DNA from: Pagrus major | Lineage: Eukaryota; Chordata; Actinopteri; Spariformes; Sparidae | Assembly (NCBI RefSeq): GCF_040436345.1 | Contig: NC_133230.1 | Location: 12,472,197 to 12,536,196 of the forward strand | Direction of reading: 5' to 3' | DNA length: 64,000 bases | In this document: positions 1 to 13,325 of the stretch, piece by piece | How the letters are laid out: every line of letters starts with the position of its first letter | How positions within the stretch are numbered: position 1 is the stretch's first letter | Made by a program: the position numbers and the translations under genes | The notes under the pieces: generated by a model | Database searches by the model: none | Told to the model about the DNA's origin: nothing | Seen by the model: only the letters and a program-made list of their open reading frames with translations

Positions 1-2178
1 TTTTAATATAACGTCCTTGCTGTAGATGCTGTAAACTAGTTAGCCCAGTTAGCCATGCAGCTAGTGGTCCAGACTGAGAGCTCAGAGTGGTATTACGCTT
101 CAGGATGGGCCGGGGCTGGCAATATATACTGTAGATGTCTTTGACATTACCTCAAAACCTTTAATGTCAACAAAACTATCAATAAAAGAGTCCTGTTTAA
201 AATTATTTTCTCTCCAACTGATATTGTCTCAATATTTGGGGCAGATGTCGATAGTTATTAGGAAGTAAAACGTTCTTAAATCAGCTTATATACTCAGGTT
301 TTTGGGGGGTTTTTTTTGCATTGATCCCTCACATTATCAAACACTTGGGACGAAGATATATAAAAGAGACAGGATATTTTACAGTTTATCAATAAGCTTT
401 AAAGAGAAGATAGTCAGAGATTAGAGGGTTGACTGCTGAATCACTTTTATCTCTGCTTTCATAACAGAGTTTCAGAGCTCGGCACTTAATTACAACCACA
501 AATAATCATCCTCTCTGATGCGGTTCCCTGAGACAGAATTGATCTGTTATCAGAGACTGTGATGTTATGTCTTCAGTATTGTTTGCAGGGATTTTGGGTT
601 ATTTAAAAGACTTGGGGAGTTTTTCACATTCTACAATTGTTAGTTTGGGATTAGGTTAAAACCTAAAAAGCTCCGCACTGAGCCTGATGAACCGAAACAG
701 AAAAACACAATTAAGCATGTGTTAAAACTGTGATAAAGCCTCCAGTGTATGAACATTGTGACATCAACAGCAGAGTGTCCTGATTTCTCTCCCCGCTCCA
801 GGCTATGTACGCTGACAGCTGCTGTTGACACAGTAAAGATTTTTCCACTTTTATAACATTTGAGGCCACACTGCAGAACAATCTCCTATACAAATACTCA
901 CGAGGGTTTTGATATGGCTTGGTGTTGTAACTACAATCATATAAAATCCTCTCTCATGGTATGTGTGATTTTATATTGATATATATTCTAGTATAGTACT
1001 TTTTTGGGGGAGGGAATCAGCTAAGGAAATGGAGATTTATGGGTCAAATGATCTTTTCTTGGCAAATTAAATACCTGACAAATGAATGAGCTTTGTCACA
1101 CTTACAATACAAATATATGTGTTAGATAATTGTTAAAATGTATTTCTATGCTGAAATTTTTTGTTACTTATCTGCTGATGTTTTTGCCAGTACCAAAATT
1201 TTTGTTATAAGCTAATATCAACCAAAATATTGCTCCAGCTGATTTATAAATTAGAGCCTGGCCAATATGAAAGCTTTTTTTGAGATTTAAATTCACAAAA
1301 ACATTCTTGAGGTAATAAATATTAGGTATAAAATGATTAAATTACCAGTGAGGTTAACTGTTTCAGTGCACTGATGATATCACTCAGGCTCCATTAGAAT
1401 TATCTAAAGTCTAAATGATATTGGAAAGTGTCATTATACCATCCAAGCCTAAACTAGGCTAAAAACAACTTAGTATTAACTTCATTTGTAATGCCCTTGA
1501 AAAAGAGACACTTTGTGTAACAATTTATTCTGGTGCTAGCTTAATTCCAGGAATCTACAATGGGGCCTCTGTGTTTTTGCAGAACAGGCCCGCACTTTCA
1601 GTTGAAATGTCACAAAACCAATGGTCCATTTTCCATTTATCCCTTTGTTATATTGTCGGCTTCACATCAGAACCCAAAGCTGTAACCTTTTTTTGTCAGT
1701 CTTTGTCCTTTATCTGGAGTATTGATGTTCAGGTTTTCAATATTTTCAATCAATCTTACAATGGACGTGCATGTTTGAGCTCAACATTCCAGTCATTTTA
1801 TCTAATCTTTTTCTTTGTGTTTTTACTGACATTTAAGAGGAATTACTTGTACAGAGCCGTGAGTTTATGCTCTATCTGGACTATTAATGAAAATCCTCTC
1901 CAGCTCTCGATGCCGTCACAGTCAGCTTGTCTTTATTGCCTCTTTTTTAAAGTGCTATCCTCAGGCTGTGCTGGGACTTCAACCCTTGACCAAACAGATA
2001 AGAATATAATCACCAAAGCAATGGGATGATGTCAGAATCAGTGTTTAGGTTATGGTCTCTTTCCTTTAAGATGTTCAGTTCACATCACATGTCTGCTGTG
2101 TCGATAGCTACTCAGGCCAATAAATAGAGGAGGTTAAACAAATCCCTGACTCTGCTCTTGTCTCTCTTTCTCCCTCAG
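1..2178. other. Non-coding region upstream of lipe
   Basis: No gene is supported here. The sequence is AT-rich with scattered short open frames that show no domain. The first 130 bases match a segment near 55.7-55.8 kb and are listed as a dispersed repeat. A pyrimidine-rich tract followed by AG at 2177-2178 sits just before the lipe start codon, so at least one lipe 5' non-coding exon probably lies in this region, but I cannot place it. A CCAATAAATAG stretch near 2117-2127 could be a core promoter element if transcription starts close by. Confidence 0.5.
30..130. repeat. Dispersed repeat, copy 1 (partner near 55.7-55.8 kb)
   Basis: The stretch with AGTTAGCC, GCAGCTAGTG, GAGCTC and AGAGTGGTATTA, ending in AGGATGGGC, recurs in the same order and spacing at about 55735-55830. 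The copies are clearly homologous but diverged. No terminal repeats or coding content are visible, so the family is unnamed. Confidence 0.7.
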
Positions 2179-2186
2179 CCTCAGAC

Positions 2187-5100
2187 ATGGATTACACGGT
2201 TGTGTTCGCAGCCTTGGAAACAGTATGTGAAGACAACATTGCTATTATGTGTGGGCCTTCTGATTTGCCGTACGGCAATGTTGCCAATCGCCTGGTCACG
2301 TGTATGAGGCAGATTCAGGAGCATGGCCGAGCCCTGGAGCCTGTGGTCGGCAGCTTCACCGCCGTCTACCACCATTATGACTTTGACGAACAAACGCCTG
2401 GGAATGGCTACCGCACCTTGGTTAAGGTAGGACTGATCCCACTGACTGGATTTGTTGTCCCACTAAAGGCTGCTATTTGAGATGTGATTGTACTAATGAG
2501 TTAAACCTATCAATGCTTCCTCTGTGATTAAAGCAGTGGTGGCAGGGCCTATTTTGGTATTTGTTCCACGTCCTTCCCTATTGGTCTCAGTTTTGGTTGT
2601 TGTGCAAAATGATTTCAGCACTAATATTTGTTTATTTGAATCATGATTGAAGGGCTAGATCTATGCACTCGGCCTTATGATTGCTTGTGTTGGGGATGTT
2701 TTGTTTTGTTTTGATTTGGGATCGAGATCAAGATGTACAATTTCTTATTTATTTAGCTGTGGTGGTAATGTTGTCACTCTGATGGCCACCTCCCTTGACA
2801 GAATGTAGAGGAAACAAAAACAAGTGTATTTACTGTTTTCATTCATATCATTTGGTCTATACAGCTTCAGAAAACAGTGAAAACTAAAACTGTAGTTGAA
2901 TTTTTGACATTTTAAAAATGACCAATGCCAATTAATTCAATGTAAATCATTTCTGCTTATGAAACATTAATTTTATGTGAAAACTGTGTATATTTACACT
3001 TCACTGAAGAAAGTGTGATTAAGATGATTAGTAGCTTAGATTTCATAATACTTGGTAGTTAAATTTCCCCTGAAACCTGTTGCCTCTCATCTCAAGCTGT
3101 TGATACTTGCGTCTTGGGCTGCATTTGTTTTTGTAATATAAATATATATACAGTTAAACTTGAATTATTATTTACTCATGCAATTGTTTTACTTTAATAC
3201 AAATATACCGTTTTAATATGACACAATTTCACATGTAAAACAAGCATTTTATTGCACAGCATTTCACAGTTTGACAGTTTTGTATAATTTTTAATGACAT
3301 GTTCCAGTGTACGTTGAATGTCAATTACATATTTGTTACATGTGGAAGGAAAAGATTCATTTATACTGAACCTCTCAGATTTAGATAGTCAAACAGTCAG
3401 ACATCTAAAGCAGCAAATTTATGTCTAAAATTAAGTCTTGTTTTTTATATAAACATCTATCACCACCCTGATCCTTGAAATGTTTACAGGCCTCTCTGTT
3501 TTTCTTTCTTTCAGGTCTTGCAGTCTTGCCTCTTGCACATCATTCACAAGGGCCGTTACATCGCTTCTAATTACAACAGTGCCTTCTTCAGGGCCGAGCA
3601 CAACGCCTCTGAGATGGAGGCGTACTGCAGCGCTCTGTGTCAGCTGCGTGCCCTTCTCCACCTCGCCCAGCAGCTCATCAACGACAACGAGTGCGGTCAG
3701 CTGTACTCCCTGCAGGACAGGGACCTGAGCCGCAAGTTTGTGCAGGAGTACAGCTCCATGCACAAAGCCTGTTTCTACGGCCGCTGTCTGGGCTTTCAGG
3801 TCAGCCAGTAAAAACATCAAACCAGTTGCTTTTATTTTGTACCGACAAGTTTAATTTGTACCATGTTGGAGTTGTTTTTCTTTGCAAAATGATTGATTGT
3901 TCTGTCAGCTTATTGAGCACCTTTCTTCTAGTCACAATATGTAGTTTAACATCAGATGCCAATTAACTTGTTTAGGATTCTTTAAAGTTTTGGCCTCATT
4001 ATATGATATGTGTCCCTTATTTTAATCATTTAAACCTGTCTTTTTTACAGTTCTCACCAACTCTACGTCCCTTCCTCCAGACTGTTGTCATAAGCATGGT
4101 TTCATATGGAGAGACGTATGGGAAACAGCAGTCTGGCTTGGGTTAGTCATTGTTTTTGTCTTTTTGTCTTTCTGGTTTTGATGGAAAGTCCTTTTTCATG
4201 TTTTAAATCATCCATCTTCTTCCAGGTATGGCCGCCCTCTCCCTCCTCACATCAGGGAAGTACGTCATGGATCCAGAGCTGCGGGGTGCAGAGTTTGAAC
4301 GCATCACCCAGAACCTGGACATGCAGTTCTGGAAGTCCTTCTGGAACCTCACAGAGTCCGGCCTTATAGCAGTAGGCAGGGTCAAATATTCTCCCACTGA
4401 CTCAAATTAGCTGATGTCCTCTTTCATGTTTTCACTGCTCAACCCTCTCCTGCATGTCTCTCTCCGTGCAGGGCTTCAGCAGAATAGCCTCTTGCCCAGT
4501 GCAGATGAATTTCACCCTGACGTTGCCTCCTGTCACTCTACACCTCCCACTGGCCTCAGACCCCAGTCTAACAGCCACCGTGTCTCCTCCGATAGCCCAC
4601 TGGGGTCCCGGGCCAGTCCACATGCGCCTTATCTCCCATGAGCTGCGAGAAGGACAGGTGAGACTCTGCAGGGCTAGGACAGAGGTGTAAGGAACATGTA
4701 AAAGAAAAAAACTAAAACAGACAATAGTGACCTTTGGAAATTGAAAAAAACTGAATAGAGTTTCTGTAAATTACCTCCTTATTACTGCCGATTGAAACTA
4801 CATACATTTTCTCATGCCAGTATTTTGCATTTTGATTTGAACCATATATAATAAGCAAGTATTTGTAATTTCCTAACAAGATACTGTTTGACGTATTCTT
4901 GCTCATCTCTGTTTATAACTTACTATATAGGACAGTGAAGAGCTGCTATCATTTTCTCGAGACGATCCTCCCCCCATCACCGCGTCCCATCTCCCCTGGG
5001 TGCAGAAGCAGCCTCGCTCCCCCTGGCTGCTCATCCACTTCCATGGAGGGGGCTTCGTAGCCCAGACTTCCAGATCCCATGAGGTACAGAACAGAATGCT

Positions 5101-8100
5101 GGTGAAAGACTGCTGTATTTTAATCTGTATTAGATGTTTGCAAATGTGATTAATGCTTCCAATTATAATAATCCTACTACTCAGTCCTACGAAGTGTTTC
5201 ACAGTCTGCAAAAGTAACAAATTATTTATTAAATGCAATCAAAATAAGCAACGGTTAATGTTTTCTGCTCTCTGTCCACCTCCTTATGAATCAGAATTAT
5301 CTTCGAAGTTGGTCAAAGGAGCTGAACGTACCGATACTCTCCGTGGACTACTCTCTGTCACCCGAAGCGCCCTTTCCCAGAGCTCTGGAGGAATGTTTCT
5401 ACGCCTACTGTTGGGCTCTGAATAACTGTCATCTACTGGGTATGTTTATGACATCATAACGACACTCGGACAATACAGGACTACAGTAAACCAACAGGGA
5501 GTGTGAAGCCTAGTCCAACATACATGGGTATTTATGCAAACTGGGTTTTAAAACAAAAATGATCTCCATCCAGATGAGCATTTTAGCATGTTTTCAGAAA
5601 TAATATCTGTGCTAACACACCTGAAAATGCATATCACACGACCATTCAAATACACTTGGCATATGTATGTTGATGTAAACAGGAAGCAGGTTGTATACTT
5701 ATATACTGGTTGGTTACATAATTACAAAGACTACTATGAGCCAGGCCGGAAAACACAACTGCTCTTCACGCAATGCACTAAAAAGGCTAGATACAGTGAT
5801 GAAGCCCAATGAGGAAGCAAATGCATCATCGTTTCCAAAATCTTCCTGTCCAGACATAAACACTGAAAACACTGAGTTATACAAATATATCAGAATGTGT
5901 GATTTCAAAGCCACAAATATATTCCTGGGCAAAAATTCAAATATATGTGTCTATATTTACAGTACATAAGCAGGTCTATACATAGATATGTTTGTACAGA
6001 AAGCAACAGAGAATCTTTACACCTTAAGAAATGTTCCCTTTGCAGGTGCAGGCAGCACATGTACACTTTGTACTAATTTCATATGTGGTGTGACTGGTTG
6101 TCCCTTTTATAGAAGCTCCTATAGGAGGGGCACATTATGTACTGAAACTGGCATGTGAAATGTTATCTTTACATGATCAGATCATGGAACAGGGAAGGTC
6201 TCATATGTGCCCGTTCATGTGGAGAAAAGGAAAGAAAGATGGTACATTAGGCAACTGATAATGATAGGATTAAAGGTTAAATGGTAATCTGTTATCTTAG
6301 GTATCTGTTGAATATGTTTTCAGTTTTTGTTGTGTTACATGTGACATCATCAAATCACTTGCTTTGTCCAACAACTGTCCAAAGTTCAGTGACATGCAAA
6401 GCAAACAGATTAAACACAGGGAAAGCAGGTAATCCTACAGTGGACCTATCGTTTCAGTAAGTAATGGTAGTGTAAACTGGTTTGGATAAAAACCTGCCTG
6501 TTCTACCATCCTTGTTTTTCATGAATGTAGTTAAAATAAACCTTTTTATTCAGATGCTAACAGTTCTGTCTGTGTGTCTCAGGCTCCACAGCTGAGCGGG
6601 TTTGTCTGGCCGGGGACAGCGCTGGAGGAAACCTCTGCGTCACCGTGTCCATGAAGGCCATATCCAACGGCATCCGAGTCCCTGACGGCATCATGGCCGC
6701 CTACCCCGCCACCTTGCTCACCACTGACGCCTCGCCCTCCCGCCTGCTCACGCTCATTGACCCGCTGTTGCCTCTGGGTGTTCTCACAAAGTGCCTCAAT
6801 GCCTATGCAGGTATGTAGGTGTACAATAGGAGGGCTGAAGGTGTGTGCTGTTTGATGCCTCATTTAACACAAGAGCACTTTCCGGCGCCACTGGAACAGA
6901 AAACAGAGGATGTTATGCAAAGACCAGAGCTATTATAGATTTGTGTTTTTCATTAGTTTTTGTTTGTATTTTATGTTTAATTTTGTTTTCAATTCAGTTT
7001 AGTTTGTTTTTATTAGTTTCAGTATATGTTCTTGAGTTTTTTTTAACATGAGAGGTATTCGTGAGATAAAATGAGTTAAGAATAGATATTAAAGTTTAAA
7101 CACAACAGTTTGGGAAGGCAATTGACTCACAGCCATGTAGACATCCCAGTCTCATTAAACGATATACCAATGCCTCCTCATGCTTTCAGTTGGTTTCCGT
7201 TTTATTATCTCTGCCAAGGAGATTTTGTTTTCACCTGTGCCCATTTGTTTGTTGGTTTTGGTTTTGGTGCAGATCCAGATGAAGGTTGTGAGATAGGGCG
7301 TTTTTCAACATTTTCGTTAATTTCTCTGGGAATAATGTATGGATCTTCATGAAAAAATCAGGCATATTTAGGTGGCTGGTGACCGATAAGGGGAATGATG
7401 GGCCTTTGCAGAAGTATGGGCTCTACTGAGTACAATTTTAGTTCAACTGCAATGTTTTTTCACGCCTAGTTTTTGTCTTTAGTTTAGTTTTTATTTAACT
7501 ATATTAGCTTGGTATAGGTCGGCTAATGTGGGAGGAAAGGAAGGATGAAAATAATGAACAACCTGTTGTCATCTACACCGTCAAACCCATCAGTACTTCT
7601 ACACTAGATATATCAACCCATGGTCTGACTTGGCTTCGTCCTCACCACTGTGGCACCACCTAGTTGGCTAACCGCTTTGGCTGACACTATAAAAACTTTC
7701 GGTCACTGGGCTGTCTGAATCCCCCTACACTTAATTTTTCTTGATTTTATTCAAGGGAAACACAGGAGATCTCCTTGAATAGAGAGACTCAAACCAGTAG
7801 GTGAGAAGTAAGAGTTATCATATGAGGGTTTGATGCTCTCGGAACCAGTGACAGATTTTTGCTTCTCTGAGCTCATCTCAGATCACATGTCAGAGAGCTG
7901 ATCTCTGTGTAAGTATTGTCACCATGTGTAAGAGAGAGGTTTGTTTCCATTGCCTGCAGTAATGGAAACATGACTTTTTTCTAAATTTGCACTCAAACTA
8001 ATCCAGATAGATTGATTTCTAAATTTGGTTTAAATGTACTGTGTTATATAACATTGCCTGAGAGTGTAACACACACACACACACACACACACATAGGAGC

Positions 8101-9824
8101 TAACTCATCGTGGTTATGAAAGTGACTTGTTACACTGTCAGTAAAAAATCTAGATATGTAACATGTGTTAAAGTGTGTTTAATTATAATTGAAGAAGAAA
8201 TCGAAGCTAACCTAACCCTTCATGTCCTAAAAGTAACACCTCATCTTGTTGCCATGTGAATTGTGTGTCCACAAGAGGAAAAAGTAATAATCAGGATTTA
8301 TTGCTGAGCTCACTTGAAAGACACTGAAGTAGAAGTTGATTTCACTTGCTCATCTTTTCAATTTTATAATATTCCCTTCATTTTTTTAAATTTTCACCAA
8401 TACAAACATTACATTACCCTTTGATATTGTAACCAACAGCAAAAATCAAACAGACACATCTACAGTGTTCTAAGTGGCTACTGAAAAAACTCATATACAA
8501 GCCATGATTGTATCCTGAAGAGCCTCATTAATCACTTCACATCGTCTCCCTCCCAGGCGCCGACTGTCAGACGGTGCAGCCTGTGGTGGGAAGCAGCAGT
8601 CTGAGCTCTCTGGGCAGAGACACTGCTGTGCTGCTCAGTGATCTCACACAGGGAGCCTCCAACTGGATCCAGTCCTTTCTGGACCCCATGAGGACTTCAG
8701 GTGGAACACGCTCGCTGTCATCAGCGCCGATGAGGTCTCAGAGCAACAACACCCGCGGGACATCCACTCACGCCTCTACACCAAACCGCGAAGATCACAT
8801 GGATTACCCAGAGGGCTTTGAGCCCATGCGCTCCGAGTGCCTGGCTTTTGTTCGGCCAACTTCATCCCCCGTTATCAGGAACCCCTTTGTGTCGCCCCTG
8901 CTGTCTCCTAACAACCTGCTGAGAGGCCTGCCACCTGTACACATAGTGGTAAGAGAGAGGACAGTTTAATCACTTAGCTTCATTTATTTTAAACATGCAA
9001 AACTTCAGCAGATGCACATGTACAAGTTTTAACATTGACTTTTTAAACTGCTAATGAGACTAAATTGGCATTTCCTTTTACTTTAAGTAAAAAAAAAAAA
9101 AAGGAAACTGTTCCCACTAGCTCAGTGTAGTCCAGTTTCAAACACACACATCCTAAGCCAGCTTCATTTTCATACCTGTTGGGTCCATTATAGAGCTAAC
9201 TGATAAATCTGTCAGGCTGATTTGTCGACAAATAAGCATCAAGAAATTTAGGTGCAGAAATACCAAACTAGGTGTTTTTCAACAGTGTTTTATGGTTTAA
9301 CCACTAGAGAGCACTGATGAGTTGATTTTCCAACTGTAAATGGCCCACTGTACATATCCGAGGTTCATGTTTATGTAAAAAAAACAATTACTATTGACCA
9401 ATATTTTGTAACGAGATTTTTTAAACTCCCAATAACTGACATCAGTATCAATATCATTCAAGCTTTAATCTTTGATTCCCAGCAGATTTTGTTTTTCCCG
9501 GCTGCTTCTTTAGTTTTTTCAGTCCTTGTCTCCTGATTTCTCCGTGTCTCCTCACAGGCCTCTGCTCTGGACGCCTTGCTGGATGACTCGGTGATGTTTG
9601 CCAAGAAGCTTCGAGACATGGGCCAGCCTGTGAGTCTGACGGTGGTGGAGGACCTGCCTCACGGCTTCCTCAGCCTGTCGCAACTCGCCAAGGAGACGGA
9701 GGTGGCTTCAGAAATCTGCGTGGAGCAAATGAGGAAGATTTTTCAGCAGGAAAACCCGACGCCCGCTCTTAGCAAACGGCCCAAGCTGGAAGATACTCAT
9801 CAGAGTACGAATCCATCGGGCTGA
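2187..9824 (+). CDS. lipe: Hormone-sensitive lipase (HSL), 10 coding exons, 710 aa
   Basis: Coding exons are 2187-2426, 3515-3799, 4051-4141, 4226-4371, 4472-4657, 4931-5083, 5295-5439, 6583-6810, 8557-8948 and 9558-9824; all introns are GT-AG and the frame closes at 711 codons. HSL hydrolyses diacylglycerol, cholesteryl and retinyl esters in the cytosol and on lipid droplets. The HSL-specific N-terminal domain fills about residues 1-310. The catalytic alpha/beta hydrolase domain has the oxyanion-hole HGGG at 354-357 and the nucleophile motif GDSAGG at 426-431 (Ser428). Asp627 and His657 (in DLPHGF) are the likely rest of the triad. Exon 9 carries the regulatory module, shorter than in mammals, and the mammalian RRSS phosphosite is not preserved. 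The start resembles the short adipose-type isoform, without the long testis-type N-terminus. Whether it is lipea or lipeb cannot be told from the sequence alone. Confidence 0.95.
7207..7433. repeat. Dispersed repeat fragment in lipe intron 8
   Basis: The segment from CTCTGCCAAGGAG to CTCTACTGAGTAC resembles an interspersed sequence that I recall from many teleost genomes (including the ATGGATCTTCATGAAAAAAT section). No coding frame or terminal inverted repeats are visible. The family name is unknown to me. Confidence 0.55.
8070..8093. repeat. (AC)n microsatellite in lipe intron 8
   Basis: About twelve uninterrupted AC units. Confidence 0.95.
9190..9470. repeat. Diverged dispersed repeat in lipe intron 9
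   Basis: GAGCTAACTGATAAATCTGTC at its start resembles GAGCTAGACTGATAAATTTG at about 26456 in tomm40 intron 4. Both are followed by AT-rich sequence with similar words, which suggests copies of one old interspersed element. Boundaries are approximate. Confidence 0.4.
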
Positions 9825-11765
9825 TGAAGCTGATGATCTTGGGTGAAAAAGAGACGTGAGAGTATGTGGTGAGAGATGCAATGCATTCGAGAAAAGGAAA
9901 CAATTGAGGGAGAATAATGAAGATGTACAAAAACTGTCTAACTGGAGGAAGCTTAGGGATCCTGCACTCGAAACCTTTACCGCACAAAATTCCTGTAGGC
10001 AATAATGATCGAGAGAGACATTAAAACTCTCTTTAACCAGCTCTAAAATTATCCTCAACGATGACAAAATAGGAAACAATGAAGTATTTTTCTACCAAGA
10101 TCCTAATCCAGACCAAGCGCACATTGACAATATAACGGACTGACAGAACGTTCACCATAACCAGCCCGAGCAGTAATTTCTTACTGATACACGTCGGAGA
10201 TGTAAGCTTTTGTGCCTTGAATTTAAAGCGCTGCTGTATTTGCATTGAACGAAACATAGTTTTGCCTACGTTACCAAACTGACCAGGATTAAAGGTTTAC
10301 TTACTGGAAACACAGTCCAGATACACTGTAGTGTTATTATATTTGGATTTAATGTTGAACCTGGTTGTATAAGTGTTTACATCAAACTGACAAGGAGGCC
10401 TTCATGTTGTGTCTACCAGCACTATGTGGGTGTGAATGTAACTTGTAAAACTGTAAAATAATTCTTATTATTTCTCAATGTCAATATTTATCAGTTTTGT
10501 TTTATTTAAAGTCTGGATTAAATCAAAACTGCAAGAATGTCTCGGCTTATTTTGTTGAAGGTTCCTGTTCTGTGCTGCCACCTGATAAACCTTTGACCCT
10601 GCTTCTATTGTATAATACATGTAAGTTGGAAATGATGTAGTTTCATAAATAGTGGTTATTACAGCGTGTTTTATGTAGAAACACTGCTGAATTGGGTTTT
10701 CACGGGCAGATGGTTGCTGTTATTACTGTACACAAGCTTGTATTGCAGAGGAATTACTGACAAAGTAACCAAATGGAAACACATTTCAACCCCAAACATC
10801 ATAATACTTAACCTGACCAGGAGAACAATCTCAGAATTAGGGTTATTTTTAAAAGCTTAATGTTTCCCAACACTCGACTCCACCAAATCAAATTTTTTGC
10901 CCTTGCTGCTGTTGTCAGAGTTCCCATATGATATGAATCTTATTCGGTATCAAAGGTAAGTTTGAGTGAAATTAAACCTTCTTATATTTACTTTATTGTA
11001 CTTTGTATGAGCCATGCACCAGTGAAAGACAAATTTCCTTCATCATCTGCATTAATGGACAATAAAGCTTTCAATTCTTGAATTTAGAACAAAATCTCAG
11101 CTCAGGTTAAGAGCTGCAAAAATCAATTAACTTAAATTAATCGTCAACTATTTGATTCTTTTTTTTTTTTTTAAACAAATATGGCTAATTTTGACTTAAA
11201 CGTATTAAACTTATTTGCTAAAAAAGAACTTACTGACATGGGCAACACTTTATACTAACCATCATTACTAAATAGTAAATGTATAGCTTATTAGATTGCA
11301 TAAATTGTAAAGGTTAAAAACATCAGGTGCACTTAACCATTTACAAAGTACTATTAACATCAGTTGCAACTTTCCAATAAACAATTGCGAATAGTTTATA
11401 AAGCATTTCATTGCTTGTTAACAGTGAAAAACCATAAACGAAAGTTAAATTAAATATACATTTGCATGTTATTTTTATCACGTATAATTGTTTATTTTAT
11501 TAATATGACAGATGTTTTTATGTCATTGGCATACTGTTACTGACATAAAGCAAAGTACCACTGCAGGGTTTTAGCTCCAGCAGCATATTCTTGCAATATT
11601 TCAACCACTAATGGAGACAAATGTCCTGAAAACACAGATGTGTAGTTATCTGACTCCTCCACAAGCAGTAACCAGGTGTGACCGCAGGGGGCAGCAGCGT
11701 CGTCCAGTCGCACATGTAATAAACATGACAGAGACGTCGAAGAAGAGAGGACGAAGAAGAGGGCG
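9825..11765. other. lipe 3' UTR and lipe-ddx6 spacer
   Basis: Begins as lipe 3' UTR. A candidate polyadenylation signal ATTAAA lies at 10517-10522 and an AATAAA near 11051. The rest is AT-rich with no gene support. A short stretch near 11140-11165 (AATTAATCGTCAACTATTTGAT) matches the repeat at 46373-46460. Confidence 0.5.
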
Positions 11766-11905
11766 GACATGTTGATTTAAAGGAAGAAGAAACACAATAG
11801 AGGCGATTTATTCCAAGTAAAATTCAGTTATTAAAGCGACTTGTAAAGAAAGTAGTTGATCAGCCGCACACCGAGCATCCCTTGTAAAATAACAGAGAAA
11901 CTAAG
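11766..11905 (+). promoter_or_regulatory. ddx6: ddx6 promoter-proximal region and 5' non-coding exon 1
   Basis: The splice donor CTAAG|GTAGGT at 11905/11906 is followed by an intron containing GCTAACGTTAGC at 11981-11992, typical of the start of fish housekeeping genes. The matching acceptor is TTTTTTCTGTAG at 13964. The transcription start is not defined by a TATA box. Confidence 0.55.
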
Positions 11906-12805
11906 GTAGGTTTGTGGTGACCTGGAAGCTGCCAGTTCCCGTTAAAAACATCCGAGTTGCTGTGAGCTGGCTAGCCCGAAGCTAACGTTAGCGAGTGGAG
12001 TTATTTGTGCTAAATTAGCCTTGAGGCTAACGAGCTTGCTAATTGTGCCGTGTAGCGTTGACGAGAAAATTTCAAAGGACATAACGATGTATAATACGAC
12101 GCGTAATGTTATTGTCACTCAGCGCTTCACTAGCATCGTCATGTTTTGTGATTTAAAGCGTATTAAAAGTCTGAAATGCGAGTGTTGGACGGCTTAGTGT
12201 TAGTTAGCTGTGAGCTGCTTAGCTTAACTCAGTAGCCTGACGTTGCTAATGTTGTTCCCCTTGAGACGCAGCATGAAGGAAACGTCGCTAAGTCACTGAT
12301 TTACAAAGCAAGTTGAGTAAAACCTACCAAAGCTACACTTGTGTTTTGACTATTTCAACCATTTTGAAGAAAGTATTTGGGAAAACCGTGGGGGAAAAAG
12401 TAAGTTTAGTGACGTTATTATAGAGACACAAGTCGACTGTTTGTATCCAGCTCAGGTGCATCAACATTGAAAGTTAGCATAAATTTGACCGTCAGTTTTT
12501 GACTTTCGAGACAAACTGTAATTGTGACATTTGTTTCAGACAAATCCAAAGTCTTTCCTGTAGGTCAGTCGTTTGAATCTTGGCAGTTTTGGCTTCACTA
12601 ATCTGTCTCGGAAGACTGCCACCTGGCAAGCTCACCTGTGCAACCTTAAACCAAACGATTTAGCGAATTAGCTAAAGCCTCTCACTAGTTATGAGGTCTA
12701 TCGTTAAACTAACAGATATTATCACTTTTCAGTAACTCTGAATTAAAGTCCTAGTTTAGTCTGTAAAGTGCATTTGTGGATGGTTTCCTCAGATATTTTA
12801 CTTAA

Positions 12806-13325
12806 AGGTGCACTATGTAGTTTTGGGGTAGAAATTTAGTCAGAAGAGAAAGATCTTCATTGATTTGTTTTTATGCTTAAACAAACTAAATAAACAAACC
12901 ATCATGAGTGAATAAACTGAATACACAAATTGAGGACAACACAATTTCATACTGTTTACCTTGTTTATATTTGGTGGACCCTGCCACCTTTCTAGCTTCA
13001 AACAGTGTTGTGGAAAAAATAACGTTAACGAGGTGATAATACAAAAAAATCTGATATTTATTTTTTTCATAGCTGAATAAACAAGCTGTTCTCAGAGGAA
13101 ATTAAGGTAACACTGTTTGAAGCTAGAAAGGTGGCAGGGTCCGCCAAATATAAACAAAGTAAAAATGGTATGAAACTGTGTTGTCCTTTTTAAGGTCAGT
13201 TTGTTTATTCAGTCACTCAAATGAAGAAAGATTGTTTTTTTTAGTTTTTTAGGCATAAAAGTCAGTCAATGAAGATCTTTTTCTGCTGATTTAAGATTTC
13301 TAACCCCAAACTGCAAAGTGCACCT
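12806..13325. mobile_element. Foldback (MITE-like) DNA element in ddx6 intron 1
   Basis: Two arms of about 200 bp are inverted copies of each other. The left arm starts AGGTGCACTATGTAG and contains CCTGCCACCTTTCTAGC; the right arm contains the complement and ends in GTGCACCT. Both ends abut TTAA (12802-12805 and 13326-13329), which suggests a TTAA target duplication as in piggyBac-type elements. No transposase frame is present, so it is non-autonomous. A related piece lies at 63413-63625. Confidence 0.75.

Noticed and set aside
1571-2029. 152-aa frame upstream of lipe
   Set aside because: No domain, biased to Phe/Leu/Ser as in AT-rich chance frames, no start context or splice support.
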